A stretch of DNA of 64,000 nucleotides from positions 186,001 to 250,000 of the forward strand of contig JAUHYQ010000003.1 of the NCBI GenBank assembly GCA_030426355.1, in the 5' to 3' direction. Under the pieces are notes generated by a model that worked only from the letters and a program-made list of their open reading frames with translations, searched no databases and was not told the origin of the DNA. Source of the DNA: Gammaproteobacteria bacterium (GTDB taxonomy: Bacteria > Pseudomonadota > Gammaproteobacteria > Steroidobacterales > GCA-2729495). This document shows, one piece after another, positions 54,716 through 62,912 of this stretch. Position 1 is the first letter of the stretch. The number at the start of each line of letters is the position of its first letter. Made by a program: the position numbers and the translations under genes.

Positions 54716-55985
54716 TATTTCACCGCAGGAGGGTCAGGAACTTCTGGTCCGACTCATCAACAATGAATTGCCGGATACCCACGGTCGTTACGGACCTTTC
54801 GGCGGATGCTATGCGCCCGAGACTCTTGTTCCGGCATTGGGCAGACTGGCGCGCGAGATCGAGAAATATCTTAATGATGACGATTTCATGGCCCATCTGG
54901 ATCAACAACTGCGCACCTGGGTGGGGCGTCCGACTCCATTGACGCACGCAACCGAACTCGGGCGTCGTTGGGGAGCGGAAGTCTACCTGAAGCGCGAAGA
55001 TCTGGCGCATACCGGCGCGCACAAAATTAATAACGCACTGGGCCAGGCATTGCTTGCCAAAGAAATGGGCGCTAAACGCGTTATTGCTGAAACCGGTGCC
55101 GGCCAGCACGGAGTTGCAACGGCGGCGGCCTGCGCGCGTGTGGGTATACCTTGCACAGTTTATATGGGTGCCGTGGATATCAAACGTCAGGCGCCGAATG
55201 TGGATCGTATGTATCAACTTGGCGCTGAAGTTGTTGCTGTCGAGAGCGGCGATAAAACCTTGCGGGCTGCCATTGACGAAGCCTTCCGCAACTGGGTAGC
55301 CGATCCGCACAGCAGTTACTACTTGCTGGGTTCTGCCGTCGGTCCGCATCCGTACCCTTATCTGGTGCAGCGACTGCAAGCCGTGATCGGTACCGAGGCA
55401 CGTGAACAAATGCTGGCGCAGGCAGGTGCGCTTGCCGATGTCGCGGTTGCCTGTGTAGGGGGCGGATCAAATGCCATTGGTTTGTTTCATCCACTGCTGG
55501 GTGATGCTGAAACCGAGTTGCTGGGCATCGAGGCCGGTGGTCACGGGCCGGCGCTGGGGGATAATTCGGCGACGCTCGCAACTGGCAAACCTGGCGTGTT
55601 GCACGGCAGTTATTCCATGTTGTTGTACGACGATGACGGACAGATTCAGGAGACGCATTCGGTGTCTGCCGGCCTTGATTATCCGGGCGTGGGCCCCGAA
55701 CATTCATTGTTGAAAAGCATCGGTCGCGTGTCGTATCGGTCGGCCACTGATGCCGAGGCACTGGATGCGCTACAGGAATGCTGTGCCGCGGAAGGTATTT
55801 TGCCGGCATTGGAATCGTCGCACGCTTTTGCCGGTGCCCGCGAATGGGCGAAGCATAATCCGGGTAAACGCATTCTGATTGGCTTGTCCGGCCGCGGCGA
55901 CAAGGATATGCCAACCTTGTCGCAGCACATCCCGGCACGCATTGCGCGCGGCAATGTCGGTGCCGCAAAAGGGGGCCGGGCATGA
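54705..55985 (+). CDS. trpB: Tryptophan synthase beta chain
   Basis: PLP enzyme that joins indole to serine. 426 aa with GRPTPLTHATEL, the PLP-Lys block KREDLAHTGAHKINNALGQ (Lys about residue 105), AETGAGQHGVATAAA, the phosphate-binding CVGGGSNAIGLFHPL, and the C-terminal GLSGRGDKDMPTL. The ATG at 54705 lies within the end of trpF and is preceded by AGAGGGAG; a longer frame to 54612 is open but not needed. It is slightly long because of a C-terminal basic tail. Overlaps trpA by 4 bp. Confidence 0.97.
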   Translation: MQADISPQEGQELLVRLINNELPDTHGRYGPFGGCYAPETLVPALGRLAREIEKYLNDDDFMAHLDQQLRTWVGRPTPLTHATELGRRWGAEVYLKREDLAHTGAHKINNALGQALLAKEMGAKRVIAETGAGQHGVATAAACARVGIPCTVYMGAVDIKRQAPNVDRMYQLGAEVVAVESGDKTLRAAIDEAFRNWVADPHSSYYLLGSAVGPHPYPYLVQRLQAVIGTEAREQMLAQAGALADVAVACVGGGSNAIGLFHPLLGDAETELLGIEAGGHGPALGDNSATLATGKPGVLHGSYSMLLYDDDGQIQETHSVSAGLDYPGVGPEHSLLKSIGRVSYRSATDAEALDALQECCAAEGILPALESSHAFAGAREWAKHNPGKRILIGLSGRGDKDMPTLSQHIPARIARGNVGAAKGGRA

Positions 55986-56770
55986 AGCAGTCCAGCAATC
56001 ATTTGCCACGGGACAGGGTTTCGGCAGCGCTGACAGCAGCACCCGCGGCCGGTCGCCCGGCACTGGTGCCGTTTATCACCGCAGGCTACCCGGATAAAGA
56101 CGCGTTCATCAAGACGCTGAAGCAAATCGCGGTCGCAGGCGACGTGATTGAAGTCGGTGTGCCATTTTCGGACCCCATGGCTGATGGCGTAACCATTCAG
56201 CGTTCCAGTCACGCAGCGATTGCTGCCGGGGTGAGTCTGCGCTGGATTCTTCAAGAACTTACCGCAGCAGGTGATGTCGGTGCGCCGATTATCCTGATGA
56301 GCTATCTGAATCCCTTACTGGCCTATGGCTTCGATCGTCTTGCCACGGACTGTCTGCCCGCCGGCGTGTGTGGCTTTATCGTGCCGGACTTGCCCTGGGA
56401 GGAGAGTGAAGAGTTTCGTGCCGCACTGAACAAGCAAGGGCTGGCGCTGGTGCAACTGGTGACGCCGGCAACACCCGATGACCGGCTGGAAATGCTGTGT
56501 CGGGGCAGTCAGGGCTTTGTTTATGCGGTCACAATTACCGGCATCACCGGCGGCGATGTGGAACTGCCGGCTGAGGTGACTGCTTATCTGGACACCGTTA
56601 AAAGTCATACCGACTTACCGGTTTGCGCGGGCTTTGGCGTGCGTCATCCCGATCAAGTTCGCCGGATTGGCCAGCATGCGACTGGCGTAATTGTCGGTTC
56701 GGCCCTGGTTGAGCGGCTGGAAGCTGGCGAAGATCCGTCTGATTTTCTGGCGGCACTGACCGCGGTCTGA
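55982..56770 (+). CDS. trpA: Tryptophan synthase alpha chain
   Basis: Cleaves indole-3-glycerol phosphate to indole, passed to TrpB. 262 aa with PALVPFITAGYPDKDAFI, the catalytic Glu in DVIEVGVPFSDPMADGVTIQ, the catalytic Asp region GFIVPDLPWEESEEF, YAVTITGITGGDVELP and VGSALVERLEAGEDPSDF. It ends the operon; a bidirectional-looking terminator follows 14 bp later. Confidence 0.97.
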   Translation: MKQSSNHLPRDRVSAALTAAPAAGRPALVPFITAGYPDKDAFIKTLKQIAVAGDVIEVGVPFSDPMADGVTIQRSSHAAIAAGVSLRWILQELTAAGDVGAPIILMSYLNPLLAYGFDRLATDCLPAGVCGFIVPDLPWEESEEFRAALNKQGLALVQLVTPATPDDRLEMLCRGSQGFVYAVTITGITGGDVELPAEVTAYLDTVKSHTDLPVCAGFGVRHPDQVRRIGQHATGVIVGSALVERLEAGEDPSDFLAALTAV

Positions 56771-56784
56771 CAATTTCGAGTAAC

Positions 56785-56814
56785 AAAAAAACCCGGCCAA
56801 TGCCAGGTTTTTTT
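56785..56814. terminator. Bidirectional terminator between trpA and the HAF-repeat gene
   Basis: AAAAAAACC (56785-56793) and GGC (56795-56797) pair with GCC (56802-56804) and GGTTTTTTT (56806-56814), with one C/A mismatch and a CAAT loop. With A and T tails on both sides it can stop transcription of the trp operon and of the convergent gene. Confidence 0.88.
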
Positions 56815-56833
56815 GTTTCCGTCGTACGCGATA

Positions 56834-57973
56834 TTAACGCGCTCTGCGAAGCCCGATAAGAACACCTAAGGCTGACAGGAACATCCAGACCGCGGCAGGT
56901 ATCGGTACCACGGTGGCGACAAATGCACCAACATCACCATTGTCGAGGTAGCCGAAACCTACAATCGTGCCGTCTTCGTTGATGTCGAGGGCTTCCGAAA
57001 GATGTTGCCAGCCGGTCAGGTCTACCGCCAACAGATTCAAATCCAGACTGGTTGCACCGCCGTCGAAACTGACTACAGCTCGGCTTATTCCGTTTGCATC
57101 CGATCCGAAGCCCACGATGACCCCGTCATCGTTTATGGCCCAGGCGCGACTTCGGTCGCCACCCAACGGGTCAAGCCAGTGTTGCAAATTCCCTTCGCTA
57201 TCCCAAACCATGCCCAGCCAGTCGCCGCTGGCATCTATACCGTTACCCACGATTTGGCCATGGCTATTAATATCCTGACCTGTGCTGTAGATACTGCTGC
57301 CCGTACCGGGAATAGATGTCAACGAATTGTCGGAATCCCAATACGCCAGATGTTTGCTGCTCAGGTCAAATTCACCCAGTGATGCACGGCCGACAATTTC
57401 ACCCGCATCGTTGATGCCATGGCCGCGACTGTAGCCATCAGCAGCCACTTCACCCAGATCAGTCATGGTTCCGTTTTCGTAGCGGAAGCCGTGAGTCCCA
57501 TGCACCGGTTCGCCACTGCTGGCGGGAACGGTGTCGGTATAGGAAAAACCGGTAATAACACCGCTTTCATTAATGTCGTAGGCGCCCGAATAATAAGGCC
57601 CGGCGCCAGTGCCCAGATTGCCCAGATCCACGTAGCCGTTGGTGGCATCCCATTTAAAAGCAGTGCCCAGCGGGACCTGCAATAACCCATAGCTAGTTTC
57701 GCCCACCACGGTGCCGGCATTATTGACAGCTCTTGCGAGCCCCTCGAATCCCAGCCCCGTCACGACGCCGTTGTTCCAGATCACGGCTTCATTTATCCCG
57801 GTATTGGCATTGAAGGACCGACCGACCACCTGGCCGCTCTCATTCAGGCCAAAAGCCTGACTGCCGAAAAAGCCGCTTGTCTCCGTCAGTTGCGGCAGTT
57901 GCTGAATCTGATACTGCTGGGCTTGCGCAGACGCGCTGACCAGAATACAAGCAATAGTGAGTGCCTTTCTCAT
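56834..57973 (-). CDS. Secreted HAF-repeat protein with VPIPA-CTERM sorting signal
   Basis: 379-aa exported protein. It has a signal peptide (ALTIACILVSASAQA), at least six HAF-type repeats with the core pattern AxxINxxGxIVG (for example AFGLNESGQVVGRS, AVNNAGTVVGET, DINESGVITGFS, GINDAGEIVGRA, DINSHGQIVGNG, AINDDGVIVGFG), then a C-terminal tail VPIPAAVWMFLSALGVLIGL with terminal RRAR. The VPxPA motif, hydrophobic helix and Arg end match the VPLPA/PEP-CTERM exosortase signal. The mature protein is likely processed and exported with exopolysaccharide. No exosortase or EPS gene is in the window. Confidence 0.9.
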   Translation of the reverse strand: MRKALTIACILVSASAQAQQYQIQQLPQLTETSGFFGSQAFGLNESGQVVGRSFNANTGINEAVIWNNGVVTGLGFEGLARAVNNAGTVVGETSYGLLQVPLGTAFKWDATNGYVDLGNLGTGAGPYYSGAYDINESGVITGFSYTDTVPASSGEPVHGTHGFRYENGTMTDLGEVAADGYSRGHGINDAGEIVGRASLGEFDLSSKHLAYWDSDNSLTSIPGTGSSIYSTGQDINSHGQIVGNGIDASGDWLGMVWDSEGNLQHWLDPLGGDRSRAWAINDDGVIVGFGSDANGISRAVVSFDGGATSLDLNLLAVDLTGWQHLSEALDINEDGTIVGFGYLDNGDVGAFVATVVPIPAAVWMFLSALGVLIGLRRAR

Positions 57974-58111
57974 GTTGTCCCCCGGTGGCGGTGATTAGCA
58001 CTGCCGCTAGAATTTGTGGTTTTGATCCGTTGTTTTTGCAAAACAGCGGCGTTTCCTCGGCGCCTAAACTACATTAATCAGGCCAATATTTCTAAGAGGT
58101 AGTTAACATAA

Positions 58112-59794
58112 TCAAACAAAATCTCTTTTGCCCCAGGTATTAATCACGTTGCCCCATTTACTGAGTGCGCGATTCATCGCATCCGGGGCCAGTTCCTCAA
58201 GCAGGTTGCGGTTGAGGCCCGGATAAATTTCGGGGCCACCTTCTTCCGGCCACTGCCGTGTCGCGTCAATTATCAGCTTGCTGCTGAGAGCCCGACGATC
58301 GCCTGCGCTCGGGTCCAGCGGCATACCGCGGCCGTTAATTACCTTGGTTGAAGTAGCGGGCCGGCTGTGCGCCCCGACGGCCAGACCGACCTCGTACCAG
58401 TCATAGGGATCCACATCCTCGTCCACGATGATCAGCACTTTGAACAGCGGAATAATGCTGGCGATTCGTGTGCCGATCTTGAGTGCCTGACCGGGTTCGG
58501 TCTTCTTCACTCTAACAATGCCCCAGCCGGTGGTGTCGACCACCTGATTAATTTCAATGACACCCGGGATCAGTTTGGAAAATGACTCATTAAATATAGA
58601 CGTGATGGGGGCGGTCACGTAGCCACGTGTTGCGCCGGTGAACTGATTCATTACCCAAGGATCCTTGCGGTAGGTAATCGCCGTGATGTTCATCCAGAAG
58701 TTTTCATCCTTCTTTAGCCCCAGGTGACCGTACATTTCACCAAAGGGTCCTTCCGGCAACATCGGCTCCTGCAACGGAACCAGACCTTCGATTACCATTT
58801 CGCAGTGTGCCGGCACCATGATGTCATTGGTTTCCGACTTAACCATTTCAATCGCTTTGCCGCGCAGACCTCCGGCCACCGCCAGTTCATCGACCACATT
58901 TATATTCTTGCCGAAACCACGCGGTGCGATTTTAGAGCCGCTGACTGTCCAGACCGCAGGGTCCTGACCCACGGCAATGGATATCGGTGCATATTTTTCA
59001 CCGCGCTCTTTGGCCGCCATCAGCATGCGCCAGCCAGTCTGATTCGGCTCCGGATTAACGCCGAGTACTTTCGGGCCGCGTATCTGGCAGCGATAGGTGC
59101 CAAAGTTCACGCCCAGATTCGGGTCGGTGGTGAAAATTGAACCCGTATTGACGTAGCGACCGCCGTCAGCCGGGTTGCTGGTTATAAAAGCAAATTTGGT
59201 AATGTCGATGTCATCGCCGGTTTCAATGATCTCTTTACACAGCGCCTTATCGCGCGAAACTTCCACTGGCGGAATTTGCGCGATCTGCCCGTCCACCAGC
59301 ATTTCGCGGGTGTAGTCCAGGGCTCGCTGGTAGCTTGCCCGGCTGTTGCCCTTAACCGGCTCCAGCCCGAAGGTGATGCATTCTGTATCCCAATGGCCCA
59401 TGTGGTTAATCACAATGGGGCCCTTAATCCACTTGCCGCCTTCCTTGATGTTTTCGATAAGAACGGCGGGCGCGTCGTACCACCCGTACTTGTCCATTAA
59501 GGCATAGACAATTGCTGCGGCTTCAAACTCGTCGTTGTCCACGCGCTCAAAGCGCAGCAGCAGATCGTATGCCTCGAGAGCCGCGACGTATTCCCGTAAT
59601 GTATCGAACGGTGGTTTCGGTGCCGTTGCGCGACGCTCGGCTGCCGTTTTCTCGGCCTGGGCAATTTTTGCATTAGCAGCATCCAGCGTTTCGCAGCCAA
59701 TTGCTGCCATACCGGCGGTCGCAGCCAGAAAACTGCGACGGGATACGATTTCGGGTGCGTTGTTTTCGGGGGTAGTTGAGTCAGTTGTGGCCAC
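58112..59794 (-). CDS. UbiD-family decarboxylase with twin-arginine signal
   Basis: 560-aa UbiD-like protein, the prFMN-dependent decarboxylase superfamily. Landmarks: NTGSIFTTDPNLGVNFGTYR (Asn and Arg235 of the prFMN/metal site), ISIAVGQDPAVW, EMVIEGLV and PEGPFGEMYGHLG (Glu348 and Glu353 of the catalytic E-R-E set). The N-terminus is unusual: SRRSFLAATAGMAAIGC is a Tat signal (RRSFL at 19-23), with Cys34 in a weak lipobox, so it may be exported folded, even as a lipoprotein. Normal UbiD enzymes are cytoplasmic. It stands alone; no UbiX is in the window. Substrate unknown. Confidence 0.9.
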   Translation of the reverse strand: MATTDSTTPENNAPEIVSRRSFLAATAGMAAIGCETLDAANAKIAQAEKTAAERRATAPKPPFDTLREYVAALEAYDLLLRFERVDNDEFEAAAIVYALMDKYGWYDAPAVLIENIKEGGKWIKGPIVINHMGHWDTECITFGLEPVKGNSRASYQRALDYTREMLVDGQIAQIPPVEVSRDKALCKEIIETGDDIDITKFAFITSNPADGGRYVNTGSIFTTDPNLGVNFGTYRCQIRGPKVLGVNPEPNQTGWRMLMAAKERGEKYAPISIAVGQDPAVWTVSGSKIAPRGFGKNINVVDELAVAGGLRGKAIEMVKSETNDIMVPAHCEMVIEGLVPLQEPMLPEGPFGEMYGHLGLKKDENFWMNITAITYRKDPWVMNQFTGATRGYVTAPITSIFNESFSKLIPGVIEINQVVDTTGWGIVRVKKTEPGQALKIGTRIASIIPLFKVLIIVDEDVDPYDWYEVGLAVGAHSRPATSTKVINGRGMPLDPSAGDRRALSSKLIIDATRQWPEEGGPEIYPGLNRNLLEELAPDAMNRALSKWGNVINTWGKRDFV

Positions 59795-59887
59795 GGGCAG
59801 GCTCCTGATTTATCGGAAGGCATACCCTACCTGAAGTGAATTAGGCGGAGCAATGTATCGGCCTGAAAATTGGCCAGACCCTCGTGT

Positions 59888-60124
59888 TTAGAGCAGTGCC
59901 AGCTTGGCTGCGCGGCTGCAGGCTTTGATCTGTGCTTCGCGCTGGGAGGCGGATGCGCGATCCAGGGCTGGCTCCCGGTACACCAGCTTGACCGGTAAGC
60001 GACTGCGCGTATAGCGAGCGCCTTTACCGGCGTTATGCGTTGCGAGTCGCTTGTCGGGGTCGCGCGCAATACCGGTGTAGAGCGAACCGTCAGCACATTC
60101 CAGCATGTACACCCACCAATCCAT
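59888..60124 (-). CDS. GIY-YIG domain protein, YhbQ/UPF0213 type
   Basis: 78-aa single-domain GIY-YIG protein. The motif pair reads [22 protein letters not shown]: the first half is VYM in place of GIY, as in YhbQ, and the second is YTG; the catalytic Arg (DKR) and a Glu (REAQIKA) follow. E. coli YhbQ has been reported to be a DNA endonuclease, but the cellular role is unclear. I chose the ATG at 60124, which gives MDWWVYML, the normal N-terminus; a longer frame to 60265 overlaps the next ORF. Confidence 0.88.
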   Translation of the reverse strand: MDWWVYMLECADGSLYTGIARDPDKRLATHNAGKGARYTRSRLPVKLVYREPALDRASASQREAQIKACSRAAKLALL

Positions 60125-60140
60125 CCGACGCAGATTCCGG

Positions 60141-60383
60141 TTACTTGTCGCCGTTAAGATTTTCGTCGCCGCCCCACTGTTCGCGGTGCGCCTCCAGTGC
60201 CTGACTTTGTATGGCCGCGTGGCGATTGTTGAGATTAAGGCTGTTCGGGTCGCATACTTGTGCACGAATTAAACCCAGGTCTTCGGCAGCATGAAAGATA
60301 CTGGGATACCAACTGCGCCAGTTGGGCAGTATGGCCTCTACCTTCTGTCTTAATGAATCGCGATTCATATTCGTGCGTGCCAT
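60141..60383 (-). CDS. Small hypothetical protein
   Basis: 80-aa ORF, tandem with the YhbQ-like gene (16-bp gap). It has a helical N-terminal half ([34 protein letters not shown]) and an Asn/Gln-rich hydrophilic end. I do not recognise a family. The ATG at 60383 has only a weak SD (AAGTGA). The amino-acid composition looks like coding sequence. It fills the gap between the fetB-like gene and yhbQ. Confidence 0.5.
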   Translation of the reverse strand: MARTNMNRDSLRQKVEAILPNWRSWYPSIFHAAEDLGLIRAQVCDPNSLNLNNRHAAIQSQALEAHREQWGGDENLNGDK

Positions 60384-60423
60384 TCACTTGCTTGCCGGAC
60401 ACAGCATACCAGCCGTTGCGTGT

Positions 60424-61152
60424 TTAATCAGGTGCTGGAGCCGAGTCTGATATGCCGGACTGCAGCTTGAGGTATATTGCAGCCGCAATGCCTGCCGCAC
60501 CCGTGAGCATGCACATCACCATGATTTGGTAGCGCACCGCGATCAGCGGGTCTACACCGGATAGTACCTGTCCCGTCATCATCCCCGGCAGAGAAACCAG
60601 GCCAACAGCAAAAAGAGAGTTCAGCAAGGGTATCAAAGCGGCCTGAAACGCAACCTGTCGCGCTTCGGGTATTGCGTTGCCGCGCGCCCGCTCTGCTGCA
60701 AAGCGTTCCGCAGCGAGGCTGACAGTGTTCATGGCGCTTGCCATGATCATGCCGCCGAGCGGCACCACCGTCCGCGGTTCATACCACGGTTCGGCTCCGA
60801 GCACCCCGACTGTGATCAGCAACAATGTGCCTGTGCCGCTGATGCCTATGGCGATCAGTGCATGTCGCAAGTGTTGTTTTCGCATCTTCCCCAGTGGTCG
60901 GATGGCAATCCAGCCTGCCGCGACGAGCATGACGCACAGCGTGCCTATCACTAACAGCGACGAATCGGCGTTGAACAAGTATGTCAGCACATAGCCGATT
61001 AGTATCAGTTGCAACAGCATGCGAGCGATTGCGTATAGAGCCTGACTGGTGTGTTCGGTCCAGCGGTATATGAGTGCCACCAGCACCCCGACCGGAATCA
61101 GGGCAAGCGCGAGATTGGTTAGCGGTATCTCAATTACGCTCGCAGTATTCAT
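60424..61152 (-). CDS. fetB: FetB-like (UPF0014) ABC-type inner-membrane permease
   Basis: 242-aa protein with seven or so transmembrane helices. The family block PEARQVAFQAALIPLLNSLFAVGLVSLPGMMTGQVL, split over residues 166-200, and TVVPLGGMIMASAMNTVSLAAER match FetB (YbbM), the iron-exporting permease of E. coli. Its usual ATPase FetA is absent; instead the gene overlaps modC by 4 bp (TCAT, ATGA on the coding strand) and is downstream of modAB. Either it borrows the ModC ATPase or another ATPase elsewhere, or it has a different substrate. The fusion of the two contexts is unusual. Confidence 0.9.
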   Translation of the reverse strand: MNTASVIEIPLTNLALALIPVGVLVALIYRWTEHTSQALYAIARMLLQLILIGYVLTYLFNADSSLLVIGTLCVMLVAAGWIAIRPLGKMRKQHLRHALIAIGISGTGTLLLITVGVLGAEPWYEPRTVVPLGGMIMASAMNTVSLAAERFAAERARGNAIPEARQVAFQAALIPLLNSLFAVGLVSLPGMMTGQVLSGVDPLIAVRYQIMVMCMLTGAAGIAAAIYLKLQSGISDSAPAPD

Positions 61153-62234
61153 AGCAAAGCGACGGATTTGATCTGTGCATAAACATTCTGACCAACCTGA
61201 AGACTAAGTGTGACGGCCGATTTCCGGGTAATTCTTGCTAGCAAAACCTGTCCGCTGCAATCCAGCCGAACCATGCATTGCGGGCTATCTCCGATAAGGA
61301 CGTCCAGCACCCGTGCCGGAACAATGTTGAGAATGCTGGTGCTGTGCTGATGCTCAAGCGTCAGGCTGACATCACGCGCCAGGATGCGCAGCTTTAATGG
61401 CTTCACGCCATGGTGTGTGTGATCACCCGGAACATGCAGAGTGTTGTCATCAAAATTGAACAGGCTCAGGCCAAACTCTTTTTCGTGCCCGGTGCAAAAA
61501 GCTGTAACAACCGCCGCGGCGTTGTCATCGTGCGAGAGCGGCAGATCAAGACGGGTCAGCATTTCGGATGCCGGCCCGCTGGCAACGGTAGTCCCGTTTT
61601 CCATGAGCACCAGATCGTCGGCCAGCCGCGCGACCTCATCCGGCGAGTGACTGACATACAACATGGGCAGCTGCAGCTGGCATTGCAGAGTTTCAAGGTA
61701 CGCCAGCAATTCGAGTTTATGCGATGCATCGAGCGACGAAAGCGGTTCGTCCAATAGCAGCAGACAGGGGTTGCTTAGGAGGGCGCGACCAATCGCCACC
61801 CGTTGCTGCTCGCCTCCCGACAGCCCGATGACTGATCGCGGTAGCAGAGTTTCAAGCCGCAACAGGCTGACTATCTCATCCAAAGTTTGGGTGTCATCGC
61901 CCGCGCCGCGGCGGCGCATGCCGAATTCAAGATTGCCCCGAACGGTTAGGTGTTCAAACAAGCTCGGTTCCTGAAAAACAAAACCAACCGGGCGCTGATG
62001 CGTTTCAAGGTAGCGGTGTTTATCCTGCCAAACTTGTTCGCCCACCTGGACGGTGCCTTCTGCCCGGGACAGGCCGGCAATAGCTCTCAATAAAGTGGTT
62101 TTGCCCGCGCCTGATTTGCCGTATATGGCGGTCACGCCAGGTTTGCTGACCCGGAATTTGGCCGTGAGCGAAAATGTACCTTGCCGGACGCCTATATCAA
62201 CGGCCAATGCGCCCGCTTGGCTGGTCGGATTCAC
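61149..62234 (-). CDS. modC: Molybdate ABC transporter ATP-binding protein ModC
   Basis: 361-aa ATPase. Walker A YGKSGAGKTTLLRAIAG, Q-loop VGFVFQEPSLFEHLTV, signature LSGGEQQRVAIGRALL, Walker B LLLLDEPLSSLD, H-loop LYVSHSPDEVARL. The C-terminal 75 residues (RILARDVSLTLEHQHSTSIL, VGQNVYAQIKSVALL) form a Mop/TOBE domain that binds molybdate. It follows modB by 2 bp and overlaps fetB by 4 bp, so modABC-fetB is one transcription unit. Confidence 0.95.
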   Translation of the reverse strand: MNPTSQAGALAVDIGVRQGTFSLTAKFRVSKPGVTAIYGKSGAGKTTLLRAIAGLSRAEGTVQVGEQVWQDKHRYLETHQRPVGFVFQEPSLFEHLTVRGNLEFGMRRRGAGDDTQTLDEIVSLLRLETLLPRSVIGLSGGEQQRVAIGRALLSNPCLLLLDEPLSSLDASHKLELLAYLETLQCQLQLPMLYVSHSPDEVARLADDLVLMENGTTVASGPASEMLTRLDLPLSHDDNAAAVVTAFCTGHEKEFGLSLFNFDDNTLHVPGDHTHHGVKPLKLRILARDVSLTLEHQHSTSILNIVPARVLDVLIGDSPQCMVRLDCSGQVLLARITRKSAVTLSLQVGQNVYAQIKSVALL

Positions 62235-62236
62235 AA

Positions 62237-62911
62237 TTAAGTAATCCTGAACCGACGGTTAACGGTATAAACAATCAGCAGTAGAACGAATGACAGCAGC
62301 AACAATAACCCCGCCAGCAAATGGGCCTCTCCGTATTGCAAGGTCTCGACATGGTCGTAAATAGCGATGGACAGTACCTGGGTCTCGCCCGGGATGTTGC
62401 CGCCGATCATCAATACCACTCCGAACTCACCCAAGGTATGGGCAAAGCCGAACACGGCAGCCGTGATGTAACCGGGTCTGGCTAAAGGCAGCGCAACACC
62501 GAACCATCGGTCAACCTTACCCGCGCCCAGTGTAGCGGCGACCTCCATGGGCCTTGGGCCTATTCGTCCGAAGGCATCCTGCAAGGGGTGCACTACAAAA
62601 GGCAGCGAATAAATGACTGAACCGATAACGAGTCCGGCGAAGCTGAAGGCCAGAGTTGTTCCGCCCAGCGTTTGTGTAATCTGGCCGACGGGACCGGATG
62701 GGCTCAGTGCCAGCAATAAATAAAAACCCAGCACAGTCGGTGGCAACACCAGTGGCAATGCCACCAACGCGTTGATTGTGTTTTTGAAAGGCGAGCGAGT
62801 GTGCGCCAGCCACCATGCCAGAGGCGTTCCCAGCGCCAGTAGCACCATCGTGCTCACGGTTGCCAGCCGCAACGTTATCCAGAGCGCGTCCATGTCGGCG
62901 GCATTCAGCAA
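62237..62911 (-). CDS. modB: Molybdate ABC transporter permease ModB
   Basis: 224-aa inner-membrane permease with five or six helices and the EAA loop MEVAATLGAGKVDRWFGVALPLARPG. Family blocks: ALPLVLPPTVLGFYLLLAL, LGEFGVVLMIGGNIPGETQ. The start is uncertain: TTG 62911 (with GGGGA just upstream, next to the modA stop) gives the length of E. coli ModB; ATG 62893 is an alternative six codons downstream. Third component of modABC between modA and modC. Confidence 0.93.
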   Translation of the reverse strand: MLNAADMDALWITLRLATVSTMVLLALGTPLAWWLAHTRSPFKNTINALVALPLVLPPTVLGFYLLLALSPSGPVGQITQTLGGTTLAFSFAGLVIGSVIYSLPFVVHPLQDAFGRIGPRPMEVAATLGAGKVDRWFGVALPLARPGYITAAVFGFAHTLGEFGVVLMIGGNIPGETQVLSIAIYDHVETLQYGEAHLLAGLLLLLSFVLLLIVYTVNRRFRIT

Positions 62912-62912
62912 A

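Noticed and set aside
55180-55998. 272-aa minus-strand open frame opposite trpB
   Set aside because: Antisense to a strongly conserved PLP enzyme; Arg/Pro/His-rich composition typical of shadow frames.
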